DNA of 42,260 nt from an uncultured Acinetobacter sp. (GCF_947624825.1 NZ_CANQLZ010000021.1:1-42260); one strand, 5' to 3'. Counted from the first letter of the stretch, positions 26,725 through 34,564 are shown. A program made the numbers and translations. Notes: generated by a model from the sequence alone, not told the origin.

Positions 26725-28590
26725 TTAACCTTGTTGCAGCTCATTTAATTTTTGGTTAGCCATACTGTTGAGCATGCGTTTTTCTTCTTGGTCTAGCTCT
26801 GCAAAATCAGGACTCATCGTAACGTCAAAGACATCTTGTTCACTTGTCGCACTTTGGATTTTCTCTACAGCGATTTCGTAGTAGCTATCATCAAACATGC
26901 TGATTTGATTTTCTAAGAATGTCTTACGCTCAGCGTAGGTAGACTTAACTTGATTCAAATGTTCAACAGTCATTTGACTAGATTGTGCGTTGATCGATGG
27001 GGCAATAGTTGTCTCTAAAACTTCAACTGTGGCAGCATCAGAAATCATTTTGGTTAAATTGGTGGCAATAGCTTGGCTCTTTGCTACATCCACCGTTTTA
27101 GGCTTGGTCAGTGTGGCCATTTTCTGATTAAGCGCCGTGTTAAGTTCTGCATGTTGGTCATCGCTGAATGTGCCATTGGCTGCAAATGTCGCTCGAATCT
27201 TGGTGAGTGCTTCTGGTGTCTGAGCAGCTTCAATCTGTTCTTTAAACTTAGTCACCTCTAAGGCAGTTTCATTGAACTGAAATGCCGTTGTTTCTTCTGC
27301 AGGTGTGAACTCTGCTTCGACTTGTTGAATGTTATCAATCAAATATTTACGATCCGCATCCGTTATTCTGTTATCAACATCAATTTCTTTGGCAACTTTA
27401 ATAACATCCGCCCGAGTCGTAGCTGTATTTAGTGCTTTGGCATAAGTACGTCTAAGTTCGCGAGAAGTTGGTTTTTTCTCGATAGGTTGTTCTGGTTGCT
27501 GCTCGGTTTCGGGTTGAGGCTCAGGCTTTTTTGCTTCCACCACTTGCGTTGCCACAGCTTGGGTAGGATTAAACTTTTCACGCTGGGCACGTACAAGCTG
27601 CATAAGCTGTTTACGTTCTTCACTATTGTCATGATCCAGTGCTTGTTCTTCGCAGAAATCTAAATGAGCAGGGGATTTCACAGTTAAAATACTGTGCTTG
27701 ATCATGGCGAAAGTTGGCTTAAGACTCTCTTCTTGTACCTGCTCTTGTGGTTGTTGCTCATGGTGCTGCTGCTGTGGTTGTTGGGCATAGACCGCAGGTT
27801 GATCGATTTGCTGTGGCTGTTGGTATGCTTCAATGTGAGGTGCATCATTCTCTACATGCTGATTATCTTCAACAGTGACAAAATCGCCATCGATTGTGAT
27901 GTTTTTACCTTGTTCAGCAGCGTATGAAACATCCATTGCATTCGACATTTCAATGGATTGTGGCATGTATTTTAAGACTTGAAGTAAGGCAACCTTCTTG
28001 GCATAAGCTTCAAAGTGCTTTTTAGAATAGTGGTTAGATTGTAATGCAGGGACCACATTTTTCTTGAAGTGAGCATACACTTTTTTAACAGGCCACACCT
28101 CAATAACAGGCATTTCTGAATCTTTAACACGACCGATTGCATAAACATGGGTCAGTTTAGATTCTTCAAATTCGCCACATGGTTTATGTTTACAGTAAGG
28201 TGCATCGCCTAGCATGTAATCAAATTCATCACCTTCGTAAACAGCACCAGTCCAAACAGTGCAACGTCCGCCACGGTTCGCAAGATCAACAAGACCTTTC
28301 CATCCGGGAATAAAAGTACAAACACCTTTATAAGGCACTAAATAACCTTGGCCATTTACACCAGGTTCTAAACCAAGTTGAGAAGCTACAATAATGCTGG
28401 CAAAGATTGTTTTAGAGTCACATTGTTGCAAAGCTTTATTTTGACTAAATGCAGTTAAAGATAAGCGCACCATGCGATCTGCGTTAAGGTGCTTAGGTAA
28501 AGCCAATTCAAGCTGAGCTTTATGCTTTTGCATGAAAGCATTGAAAGAAGCAGCAGGGCTAGTTTGGCGAGTTTGTACTTGAGTATTCAT
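26725..28590 (-). CDS. recT: RecT-family annealase with long repeat-rich C-terminal extension
   Basis: A 621-residue protein. Residues 1 to about 230 are a RecT single-strand annealing core: LGLEPGVNGQGYLVPYKG, FIPGWKGLVDLANRGGR, VYAIGRVKD and HFEAYAKKVALLQVLKYMPQS. Normal RecT proteins are about 270-370 residues. Here a Gln-rich linker (about 255-288) is followed by five degenerate helical units of about 50 residues (about 291-340, 377-428, 445-494, 505-559, 569-619), each with an I/L..A.T pattern and a later L......K...L. The ATG at 28590 is the family start, with AGGA upstream. It pairs with the RecE-like exonuclease gene immediately upstream. Confidence 0.9.
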   Translation of the reverse strand: MNTQVQTRQTSPAASFNAFMQKHKAQLELALPKHLNADRMVRLSLTAFSQNKALQQCDSKTIFASIIVASQLGLEPGVNGQGYLVPYKGVCTFIPGWKGLVDLANRGGRCTVWTGAVYEGDEFDYMLGDAPYCKHKPCGEFEESKLTHVYAIGRVKDSEMPVIEVWPVKKVYAHFKKNVVPALQSNHYSKKHFEAYAKKVALLQVLKYMPQSIEMSNAMDVSYAAEQGKNITIDGDFVTVEDNQHVENDAPHIEAYQQPQQIDQPAVYAQQPQQQHHEQQPQEQVQEESLKPTFAMIKHSILTVKSPAHLDFCEEQALDHDNSEERKQLMQLVRAQREKFNPTQAVATQVVEAKKPEPQPETEQQPEQPIEKKPTSRELRRTYAKALNTATTRADVIKVAKEIDVDNRITDADRKYLIDNIQQVEAEFTPAEETTAFQFNETALEVTKFKEQIEAAQTPEALTKIRATFAANGTFSDDQHAELNTALNQKMATLTKPKTVDVAKSQAIATNLTKMISDAATVEVLETTIAPSINAQSSQMTVEHLNQVKSTYAERKTFLENQISMFDDSYYEIAVEKIQSATSEQDVFDVTMSPDFAELDQEEKRMLNSMANQKLNELQQG

Positions 28591-28610
28591 ATTATGTATT
28601 CCTATAAAAA

Positions 28611-29483
28611 TTAAAAATCTAAAGCTTTGTTTACTAAATAATTTGGCAGTGAGATTTCTTCTAATTCGGTTGAGTAACCATCCCACTCATTGAGTAAAAG
28701 CGATTCGGCAAGGTTCTCTTTGGCTTGCTCGTAACGCTTAGCACCTACAGCAAGAAAAATGTCGTCTGCCTTGTACTGTTTGACGTTGAAAGGGGTACTA
28801 CTTTCAACAACTAGAAAAAGGAAATCGGGTTTTTGCTCTGTGTTGTAATACTGCTGAAATCCCTCTTGGTACATGGCTGCACTGAGGTCATAGGCAAAAT
28901 CAGCACACTTTTTAGAAAAGCCATGTGGACGTGCATCTGTGGTTGACTTCACATCCAAGATCAAGCCGTTTGGTAGGGCATGACATGGTGGAATATGAGA
29001 GTCAGGACGAATACGGAGTTGTAAGCCATATACAGGATCAGTAAAGAAAATACTCGCTTCATTTAAGCAGTAATTGTTCTGCATGACTTTGTATGAGCTT
29101 AAGCTGCGTAATTGCTCAGCAGCACGACAAGCGTTCTCAACTTGTTCTTGAGTCACAAGCATTTTGCCAACATTGGCAGCTTCCCATGCTTCGGCTTGTG
29201 CTTTGCCATCTTTGGTACGGCGGTTAAATTCAGGTGCAATAACAAACTCATCGTTAAAGCATTCAGGCTCTAAAAACATGGTGTGAATTAAGGTGCCAAA
29301 GTTCATAGCTGCTGAGCTTTCTTTTTTGGCTTCTTTGGTCACGTTGTTGACATAGAAGTGAGCACCAGAGCGAAGTAAGTCTTTAAGCTGGCTTGAGCTA
29401 AATTCAGGGCGACTGTGGTAAGCCTCATTGCTCATGCGCTCAACCATGTATGCCGTATTTAGCATTTGGGTCATAGCATTCAT
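28611..29483 (-). CDS. RecE-like PD-(D/E)XK exonuclease (DUF3799)
   Basis: A 290-residue protein matching the C-terminal nuclease of RecE. Segments include YHSRPEFSSSQLKDLLRSGAH near the start, AMNFGTLIHTMFLEPE, and the nuclease core RIRPDSHIP ... LILDVKSTTDARP, in which Asp and D-x-K form the metal site, followed by AMYQEGF. It should degrade one strand from double-strand ends so RecT can anneal the product. The ATG at 29483 is chosen because GGGAG stands seven bases before it. It starts 2 bases after the small membrane-protein gene ends. Confidence 0.88.
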   Translation of the reverse strand: MNAMTQMLNTAYMVERMSNEAYHSRPEFSSSQLKDLLRSGAHFYVNNVTKEAKKESSAAMNFGTLIHTMFLEPECFNDEFVIAPEFNRRTKDGKAQAEAWEAANVGKMLVTQEQVENACRAAEQLRSLSSYKVMQNNYCLNEASIFFTDPVYGLQLRIRPDSHIPPCHALPNGLILDVKSTTDARPHGFSKKCADFAYDLSAAMYQEGFQQYYNTEQKPDFLFLVVESSTPFNVKQYKADDIFLAVGAKRYEQAKENLAESLLLNEWDGYSTELEEISLPNYLVNKALDF

Positions 29484-29485
29484 GA

Positions 29486-29704
29486 TCAGCTCCCAAATAC
29501 TGCAGTCAAAAGCAGCGTAATGACGAACCAAGACACGATTGCGATAAGTGCGAATAAGGCAAAATCAAGGATGTCGGCTTTAAGCTTTTGGAAGCGTGGT
29601 GAGCCTTGCTCAGTTGGCTTTGGCTCACGGTAGAGGATAGGGGTTGTTTGAGTTTTGTTCGTGTCAAACTCAGGCGTTTGACTGTTTTTGATTGTTTGTT
29701 GCAT
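29486..29704 (-). CDS. Small single-pass membrane protein, first gene of pL operon
   Basis: A 72-residue protein with a polar Thr/Gln/Pro-rich front half (QTPEFDTNKTQTTPILY), a short basic segment (FQKLKADILD) and one C-terminal membrane helix (FALFALIAIVSWFVITLLLTAVF). It is the first gene after the pL-type promoter, a place used by phages for host-interaction proteins. I do not recognise a family. The start at 29704 has GAGA upstream and is preferred to longer in-frame readings that run into the promoter region. Confidence 0.7.
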   Translation of the reverse strand: MQQTIKNSQTPEFDTNKTQTTPILYREPKPTEQGSPRFQKLKADILDFALFALIAIVSWFVITLLLTAVFGS

Positions 29705-29725
29705 AATGATCTCGCAGTTTTCTGT

Positions 29726-29760
29726 AAAAGCTCCTGGCCGTCGAAAGTAAGGAGCTTTTT
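29726..29760. terminator. Hairpin in the pL leader, possible early terminator
   Basis: AAAAGCTCC and GGAGCTTTT pair perfectly around 16 bases and lie between the pL-type promoter and the first early gene. The T-run is stronger rightward (seven T) than leftward (four T). It could be a leader attenuator. Confidence 0.5.
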
Positions 29761-29777
29761 TGTTGTCTGTGATCATT

Positions 29778-29806
29778 ATGTTCAATTAATTAAACAAATA
29801 AGTCAA
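29778..29806 (-). promoter_or_regulatory. Leftward early promoter (pL-type) with operator
   Basis: Leftward TTGACT (29801-29806) and GAACAT (29778-29783) are 17 bases apart. The operator TGTTCA-6-TAAACA (29779-29796) covers the -10 region and has the same design as the sites between the repressor and Cro genes. Repressor binding here should silence the recombination/integration operon in the lysogen. Confidence 0.6.
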
Positions 29807-29870
29807 GATTTTGTTTTGTTATTTGTGCATTAATTTGTTTTATAAATTGAACTTTAGGTATTGGTAGGTA

Positions 29871-29893
29871 AAAAAAACCCGCTGAAAGCGGGC
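29871..29893 (-). terminator. Terminator after the GHKL-nuclease gene
   Basis: Read leftward, CCCGC and GCGGG pair around TTTCA and are followed by seven T or more. It lies 30 bases past the gene's stop and isolates the repressor-GHKL transcript from the pL promoter downstream. Confidence 0.88.
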
Positions 29894-29922
29894 TGTTAAA
29901 TACAACAATTAAACTTAGGTAA

Positions 29923-31923
29923 TCAAGCAGGTATTTTTTCTTCTTGTTTATTGGGAATAAACTCTTGATGAATATCATTCAAATACTTACTAGAGCTTTC
30001 CTGAGTCACTTCATATTCAAGATGTTTATTAATAAATTGTAATTTTGCTCTAGCGTTTGCAATAATTTCAGACCATGTCTTTGCCCATACTGTAATATTG
30101 TGCTGAGCAGAATCGTGAATCAAGCCTTTAGGTTTATTTCTTTGATTTGCTTCCTCTTCAGCATAAGGATCTAATTCATTTGAAACAGCTAAAAATGTCC
30201 ATTTAGCTGGAACATTATTAAAACGTTCATCTGTGGCCACAGCTGTAGCATATTTTTTAATCTGTACTATTACATCATCATTAATTTTTTGTGATGGTCG
30301 CTTAAGTTCTACTACTAAGTAATCAAATTCACCTTGTCGAGTTTGATTTACCTTGCTTAACATTAGGTCAATACGACCAGTTCTACCATCTGATAGATGT
30401 ACCGGATCTTCTCTTTCACCTAATTTTGAGAGATGCTTTTCTAGTACTGTTTCTAATCTTTCTTCTGATAGTGACAAGGCAAAATTTTCATCAAAAATCC
30501 ATGCTTCTTTTTCTAGAATTTTGTGCAATTGGTCGCGCTCAGTAAAAATTTTCTTTGTGCCCTTATCAAATAGTAAATTTTCTAGACCATCGAGAAAGTT
30601 TAATCTATTAGCTACAATTGTTGCAGACGAAATAATGCATGAGAGAGAAGTATTATCTAAAAGTTCTGCCAATGTATCTTGCTCCTCTTTTTGTAGACCT
30701 AGTACTTCTGTGATAATTTTTTGTACAGATTCTGGATTTTCTGATATAGCTTGAGCAAGTAATTTAAACATAAATTTTTTAGATGTATGGTCTGTTTTTT
30801 TGAAATTTGGTAAAAAGTTTTGGATATTTATTGCTAAAATATCAAAAACATCCTTCTCAACTTTTTTTACTTCTGTAAGTGATGCGTCATCTTGATATGG
30901 ATAGACTTTTTCTTCTTTCCATTGGTTAACTGCATCTTGATATTGGCTTGCTATTTTTGCACGGAAATGTCCTTGAATCGTTTCAATTGCTAGATCCAAT
31001 ATTTGGGTTAGCTCAATATCCATTTCAATCAAATCTTGTAGATTGGTTTGCTCACTTAATGCCTCAAAGTAAGCACTTTTAATATATGCTGTAAAATTAA
31101 AACCTTTAGCACGCAATTTTTGCTTAGGTTCATATTCAGCTAAAGAAATCCCTTTACTAGAACATAAATGGATTTTTCTATCAGTATCTAAAGCCCATTC
31201 TACGATTACAAGTTTGATAGTTTGATCGGTGATATCCTGAAAATGTTCAGAAATATCATACTCTTTTTTACTTATTTGAAAGTCTTTTGGATTAATATTC
31301 TGCCCATTTATTGACAGGTTTAAATTAGATGACTCTGATAAATAAACTGCAAACTTCTTACTAATTTCACGTGTGAATTTATCACTAACAAGCTCATTAG
31401 CTTTTTTATGATATAGATTTGAAATTGTTACAGATGTACCACAAATGCTCGTCTGAGAAGTCTCAGTATCAGTTGTTTGAAACTCTTCTAGATTATTGTC
31501 ATTACCAATGATTTTATAACTACTTATTTTTTCTTGGTTCGTTAATGGATCAATACTTTTGTATGTGGTTTTCCATTCTACCCGAGCACCTAAACTAAAA
31601 GCTTTAAAACGTCCCTTACCATTTTGACCATGTAAAGGGTGATGATAATTCTTTTTTTTAGATTTTTTCCAAGAATCACCAATACTACTAAAATATAATT
31701 CAGCTTCTTCTAAGGTGATACCATTGCCATAGTCAGTAACAACAATAGACTCAATCCCTTCAGCTTCTGTTAATTTATATGAAATTTCTACTTTATTTGA
31801 TGATGCATCAAAACCATTCCAAATAAGTTCTGAAATAGCGTTAACTGCACTAGCCTTAGTCAATGTACTAATGTGATCTGCAGTAGCAACAATCTTCAAT
31901 GGTTTAAGCTTATTCGTTTGCAT
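29923..31923 (-). CDS. GHKL ATPase fused to PD-(D/E)XK (Shedu-like) nuclease, candidate phage defence
   Basis: A 666-residue protein. The N-terminal 200 residues form a GHKL ATPase: N-box E32xxxN36xxDA in AISELIWNGFDA, D64YGNG68 as the ATP-binding DxGxG, a GQNGKGRFKAFSLG lid (99-112) and G162T163 near the end. A middle region of about 300 residues has no motif I know. The C-terminus (about 475-625) has a helix with KEAWIFDENFAL and then a nuclease core with GRID519, a strand, and VVE539LK541, i.e. D...ExK. This resembles DUF4263 of Shedu defence proteins. The gene follows the CI repressor by 30 bases with an AAGGGGG ribosome binding site and ends at its own terminator, so it is probably expressed in the lysogen. 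Whether it cuts DNA is untested. Confidence 0.85.
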   Translation of the reverse strand: MQTNKLKPLKIVATADHISTLTKASAVNAISELIWNGFDASSNKVEISYKLTEAEGIESIVVTDYGNGITLEEAELYFSSIGDSWKKSKKKNYHHPLHGQNGKGRFKAFSLGARVEWKTTYKSIDPLTNQEKISSYKIIGNDNNLEEFQTTDTETSQTSICGTSVTISNLYHKKANELVSDKFTREISKKFAVYLSESSNLNLSINGQNINPKDFQISKKEYDISEHFQDITDQTIKLVIVEWALDTDRKIHLCSSKGISLAEYEPKQKLRAKGFNFTAYIKSAYFEALSEQTNLQDLIEMDIELTQILDLAIETIQGHFRAKIASQYQDAVNQWKEEKVYPYQDDASLTEVKKVEKDVFDILAINIQNFLPNFKKTDHTSKKFMFKLLAQAISENPESVQKIITEVLGLQKEEQDTLAELLDNTSLSCIISSATIVANRLNFLDGLENLLFDKGTKKIFTERDQLHKILEKEAWIFDENFALSLSEERLETVLEKHLSKLGEREDPVHLSDGRTGRIDLMLSKVNQTRQGEFDYLVVELKRPSQKINDDVIVQIKKYATAVATDERFNNVPAKWTFLAVSNELDPYAEEEANQRNKPKGLIHDSAQHNITVWAKTWSEIIANARAKLQFINKHLEYEVTQESSSKYLNDIHQEFIPNKQEEKIPA

Positions 31924-31953
31924 TAAATCCCCCTTCCAAACATAAATAAAAAA

Positions 31954-32643
31954 TTAATACTTAAATTCTCTATGATGCTGTACAACGACACCAATAATAG
32001 AAATTTCGATTTGTAATGAGTTATACGTAGGAAAATCGGAATTTAATGGTACAAGCTCAACAATATCTACGCCATGTTCGTTTACACCTATGACGCGGTA
32101 CTTTTTAAAGGTAGTAAGAGCTGAACCGTGTTGCAGTTCTTGAGCTACCACTAAAGAGCCGGGTACAGGTTTTTTTGCCGCATCAACTATAATTTGATCA
32201 CCGGGCATAAATTCAGGTGCCATACTCATTCCATCAATGATTAATGAAAAGATGGCCTTGGGATCTGTACCTTGATAAGTAGTACAAGTTTCTCCTTTAG
32301 GATTAACACCGTCATAAACGACTTCACGCCATAGTCCAGCTTGAACAAAATCTAAAACAGGGATGACTCTTAATGGTGTTTTGCAAGGTTTTACATTGTC
32401 AAAATTTTCAAACGTCAGTTCATTTTGATAATTCTGTGTTGAACTGCCAGCTAGCAACCATTGAGCATTAGTTTTAAGGGCTCGACAAACAGAATCTAGA
32501 TGTTTGGCACTAGGGCTATTAGTCCCATTAAACCAACCAGAAACAGTTCCGCGAGATGCTCCGGTGAATCGAACAAGGTCTGCCTGTGAAATGTTCAATT
32601 CGGACATTCTTAATCTAATACGGTCAGATACTGTTTGTTGCAT
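31954..32643 (-). CDS. CI/LexA-type prophage repressor (HTH + S24 peptidase)
   Basis: A 229-residue repressor. The N-terminal HTH_3 domain (about residues 5-65) has ISQADLVRFTGASRGTVSGWF. The C-terminal S24 domain has the autocleavage site A102-G103 (FVQAGLWRE), catalytic Ser140 (DGMSMAP) and Lys180 (TTFKKY). RecA-stimulated self-cleavage should therefore trigger induction after DNA damage. It is divergent from the Cro-like gene across an operator region and is followed by the GHKL-nuclease gene. Confidence 0.93.
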   Translation of the reverse strand: MQQTVSDRIRLRMSELNISQADLVRFTGASRGTVSGWFNGTNSPSAKHLDSVCRALKTNAQWLLAGSSTQNYQNELTFENFDNVKPCKTPLRVIPVLDFVQAGLWREVVYDGVNPKGETCTTYQGTDPKAIFSLIIDGMSMAPEFMPGDQIIVDAAKKPVPGSLVVAQELQHGSALTTFKKYRVIGVNEHGVDIVELVPLNSDFPTYNSLQIEISIIGVVVQHHREFKY

Positions 32644-32661
32644 TTAATTAACCTCTACATA

Positions 32662-32679
32662 TGTTCAAAATTATGAACA
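32662..32679. promoter_or_regulatory. Operator 1 of the CI/Cro region
   Basis: TGTTCA, six bases (AAATTA), TGAACA: a perfect inverted repeat of 18 bp lying just upstream of the repressor start. It is probably an operator for CI and Cro. Confidence 0.75.
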
Positions 32680-32685
32680 CTCGAA

Positions 32686-32724
32686 TTGACAATTACCTGA
32701 ACATAATGTTCAATTGATTGATCA
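32686..32724 (+). promoter_or_regulatory. Rightward early promoter (pR-type) with operator 2
   Basis: TTGACA (32686-32691) and TTCAAT (32709-32714) are 17 bases apart and point to the Cro-like gene. The second operator (TGTTCA-6-TGATCA, 32707-32724, one mismatch) covers the -10 region, so repressor bound there should block transcription. Confidence 0.65.
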
Positions 32725-32745
32725 ATTTTGTTTAGGTAATAAAAC

Positions 32746-32934
32746 ATGACGGTTATTCAGTTACTGGTTTTTTATAAAGTTCAAAATAAATCTAAGTTAG
32801 CTAAAAAACTCAATGTATGTAGATCAACAATTACAGGATGGGAAAAAAATGGAATCCCACCTCGTACCCAAGCAACTTTTGAAGTTTTAACGAATGGCAA
32901 GTTAAAGGCTGATCGACAAGCCCTAGCACCATAG
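32746..32934 (+). CDS. Cro-like HTH protein
   Basis: A 62-residue basic protein with a short helix-turn-helix (KSKLAKKLNVCRSTITGWEKNGIP), like Cro/YdaS-type phage regulators. It is divergent from the repressor and is the first gene of the rightward early operon, matching the lambda arrangement. AGGT lies about 7 bases before the ATG. Confidence 0.82.
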   Translation: MTVIQLLVFYKVQNKSKLAKKLNVCRSTITGWEKNGIPPRTQATFEVLTNGKLKADRQALAP

Positions 32935-32942
32935 GAAATCTT

Positions 32943-33209
32943 ATGAGCCTCGAAAAAGAAGACCTACGCTTAAAGATGTTGCCAGACATGATGGAGCGTT
33001 TACGCCTCATTGCGGACGTTCATGGTAAAGAATACTCACATCAGGCGGTCATCCTCTTAGAAAAAGCAATCATGGGTGAATTCCATGAAGTCAGTTTAAT
33101 GCTCGAACGAGCAAATAAAAATAGATTGAAAAGGGAGAGTCTGGGCTTGGTGGGTAACATCGAGACAGACTTGGGCAATACACAAATCGTAGATATGAAA
33201 AAAGCCTGA
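32943..33209 (+). CDS. Arc-like ribbon-helix-helix DNA-binding protein
   Basis: An 88-residue protein whose front matches the Arc/MetJ ribbon-helix-helix pattern: strand LRLKMLPDMM, helix ERLRLIADVHGKEY and helix SHQAVILLEKAIM. The rest is charged. It is 8 bases downstream of the Cro-like gene, where lambda has cII, and may be a second early regulator. Its stop codon lies inside the stem of the terminator that follows. Confidence 0.8.
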   Translation: MSLEKEDLRLKMLPDMMERLRLIADVHGKEYSHQAVILLEKAIMGEFHEVSLMLERANKNRLKRESLGLVGNIETDLGNTQIVDMKKA

Positions 33210-33230
33210 TCTAGTGGAATCAGGCTTTTT
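33201..33230 (+). terminator. Terminator in early rightward operon (tR1-like)
   Basis: AAAGCCTGAT and ATCAGGCTTT pair perfectly around 8 bases and are followed by T residues. The stem includes the stop codon of the RHH gene. Its position before the replication gene parallels lambda tR1, so readthrough may be regulated. Confidence 0.88.
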
Positions 33231-33257
33231 ATATTCACATACGGCAAGGCATAGAAT

Positions 33258-34316
33258 ATGAAATCGAATTTAGCACAAGAAATAAGCGAAGCGCAAGGGA
33301 AGTTAGTGAGCTTTCCAAAAAGAGAAGAATTCATATCCCTAGCTAAAAAAGAAGATGGGCATACCAAGATGCCTAATTATTTAGTGGATGACAATTACGT
33401 TGCTCAAATGACCGGTAATGCTCTGAAATGCTACACAGTGATTAACCGCTTTACTGAGGGCTTTCATCGTAAAAATTGGGCCATTGATTCCACGTTCTTG
33501 ATGGAAAAAACAGGCATTAAAAAACCACATACTGTGTACGGTGCAGTGAAGCAATTAGAAGATATGGGCTTGCTCAGTGTACAGCGTCAAGATGGTCAAA
33601 CCAGTAAATTTACCATCACTAACCCATGCCGAAAAACGGCACTGCCTATAAACGGCACCACTGCCGATAATGGGCATAGGGGTAGTGCCGATAAACGGCA
33701 GGGGGGTAGTGCCGAAAATGGGCACACTAAGAAAGAAACAAATAAAAAAGAAAATATTAAAGAAAAAAAAGAGAGAGGGATTTCTGCTGAAAAATTGGAA
33801 GAAGAATTATTTTCTGAGTATCTCGCTGAGCATACAGATCCAATTTCTTTGAAATTACTTTCCCGTATTCAAGTCAGCCTACCTGCTGATCTACGAGCAC
33901 AAGCTGAAAAACTTAATCCTGAATTACCAAGTGATCTGATCACGGCGGAAATCAAAGGATTTGCTCAGTGGTCACTGACTCGTAATCCGGTCACGCCACA
34001 AACTTGGATGAACTACTGGATTCGTCGTATTCAAAATTTAAAAGGCTCGAATTCGAGAGGATTAAAACCTCAGGCTGAATCAAAACAACCTCAGGCTAAA
34101 AAATTCACCGGTCTGTCAGACAGCCAATGCAACGTGTTTGCAAGCAAGATCTGCGCTGATGAAAATTTTGGATCGCAATACGCTGAGATTGGTGAAACAC
34201 AAAGACAATTCGTATCACGCATCACTGAAAAACTAAAAGACCCTGCTCAAGTACTTGAGTGGGCTGACTACCTGCGCGCCGTGGGTTTTGAGGGGAATCT
34301 AGGAGAACAAGCATGA
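33258..34316 (+). CDS. Phage replication initiator (O-like, winged-helix)
   Basis: A 352-residue protein with a winged-helix-type N-terminal half (TGNALKCYTVINRFTEGFHR, then FLMEKTGIKKPHTVYGAVKQLEDMGLLSV). A low-complexity middle is encoded by the iteron repeats (about residues 123-156). The C-terminal half (ADLRAQAEKLNPELPSDLI, WMNYWIRRIQNLKG, ...FVSRITEKLKDPAQVLEWADYL) resembles phage replication or DnaT-like domains. As in lambda O, the coding sequence contains its own binding sites. The last bases overlap the next gene by four. No DnaB-type helicase is nearby, so it probably recruits the host's. Confidence 0.8.
   Translation: MKSNLAQEISEAQGKLVSFPKREEFISLAKKEDGHTKMPNYLVDDNYVAQMTGNALKCYTVINRFTEGFHRKNWAIDSTFLMEKTGIKKPHTVYGAVKQLEDMGLLSVQRQDGQTSKFTITNPCRKTALPINGTTADNGHRGSADKRQGGSAENGHTKKETNKKENIKEKKERGISAEKLEEELFSEYLAEHTDPISLKLLSRIQVSLPADLRAQAEKLNPELPSDLITAEIKGFAQWSLTRNPVTPQTWMNYWIRRIQNLKGSNSRGLKPQAESKQPQAKKFTGLSDSQCNVFASKICADENFGSQYAEIGETQRQFVSRITEKLKDPAQVLEWADYLRAVGFEGNLGEQA
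33627..33724 (+). repeat. Five 15-bp palindromic iterons, probable phage origin
   Basis: Five copies of TGCC-7-GGCA lie at 33627-33641, 33643-33657, 33662-33676, 33686-33700 and 33710-33724, e.g. TGCCGATAAACGGCA at 33686. Starts are 16, 19, 24 and 24 bases apart. Immediately after comes an A-rich purine tract of about 55 bases (33725-33780), a candidate unwinding element. All lie inside the replication gene, as in lambda. Confidence 0.88.
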
Positions 34317-34564
34317 GTTTAATTCAACGTGTGGGCAGTCAGGGACTCGCTGAGTTGGTTCTGAGCAAGGTCTGTACCACGGCCAAAGATGCCAATTGCT
34401 ATCTGCCCGATTTTAAAGCCTATGGGCATGTGATGGACGGTAACTTGTACTGGTACCACGAAGAAATGCGTCAGTACATCCAGTATGCACCTGAGGGCTA
34501 TGCCGATGATCTGATTGTGATGCTCAATGATCTTGCCGATGAATTAAAACAGGTGGTGGCATGA
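34313..34564 (+). CDS. Small phage protein of unknown function
   Basis: An 83-residue protein, acidic at the C-terminus (ADDLIVMLNDLADELKQVV), with a Tyr/Trp-rich middle (GNLYWYHEEMRQYIQYAPEGYA). It overlaps the O-like gene and the next gene by four bases each (ATGA), so it belongs to a coupled chain. Its position after the initiator is where lambda has the helicase loader P, but it is far too short for P. The function is unknown. Confidence 0.72.
   Translation: MSLIQRVGSQGLAELVLSKVCTTAKDANCYLPDFKAYGHVMDGNLYWYHEEMRQYIQYAPEGYADDLIVMLNDLADELKQVVA

Noticed and set aside
27770..27835. CRISPR-like or satellite repeat of CAA/CAG units in the RecT gene
   Set aside because: It is the codon run of the Gln-rich linker; no spacers or regular units.
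34313..34564. P-like helicase loader
   Set aside because: It is in the right position after the O-like gene, but at 83 residues it is far too short and shows no Walker motif.
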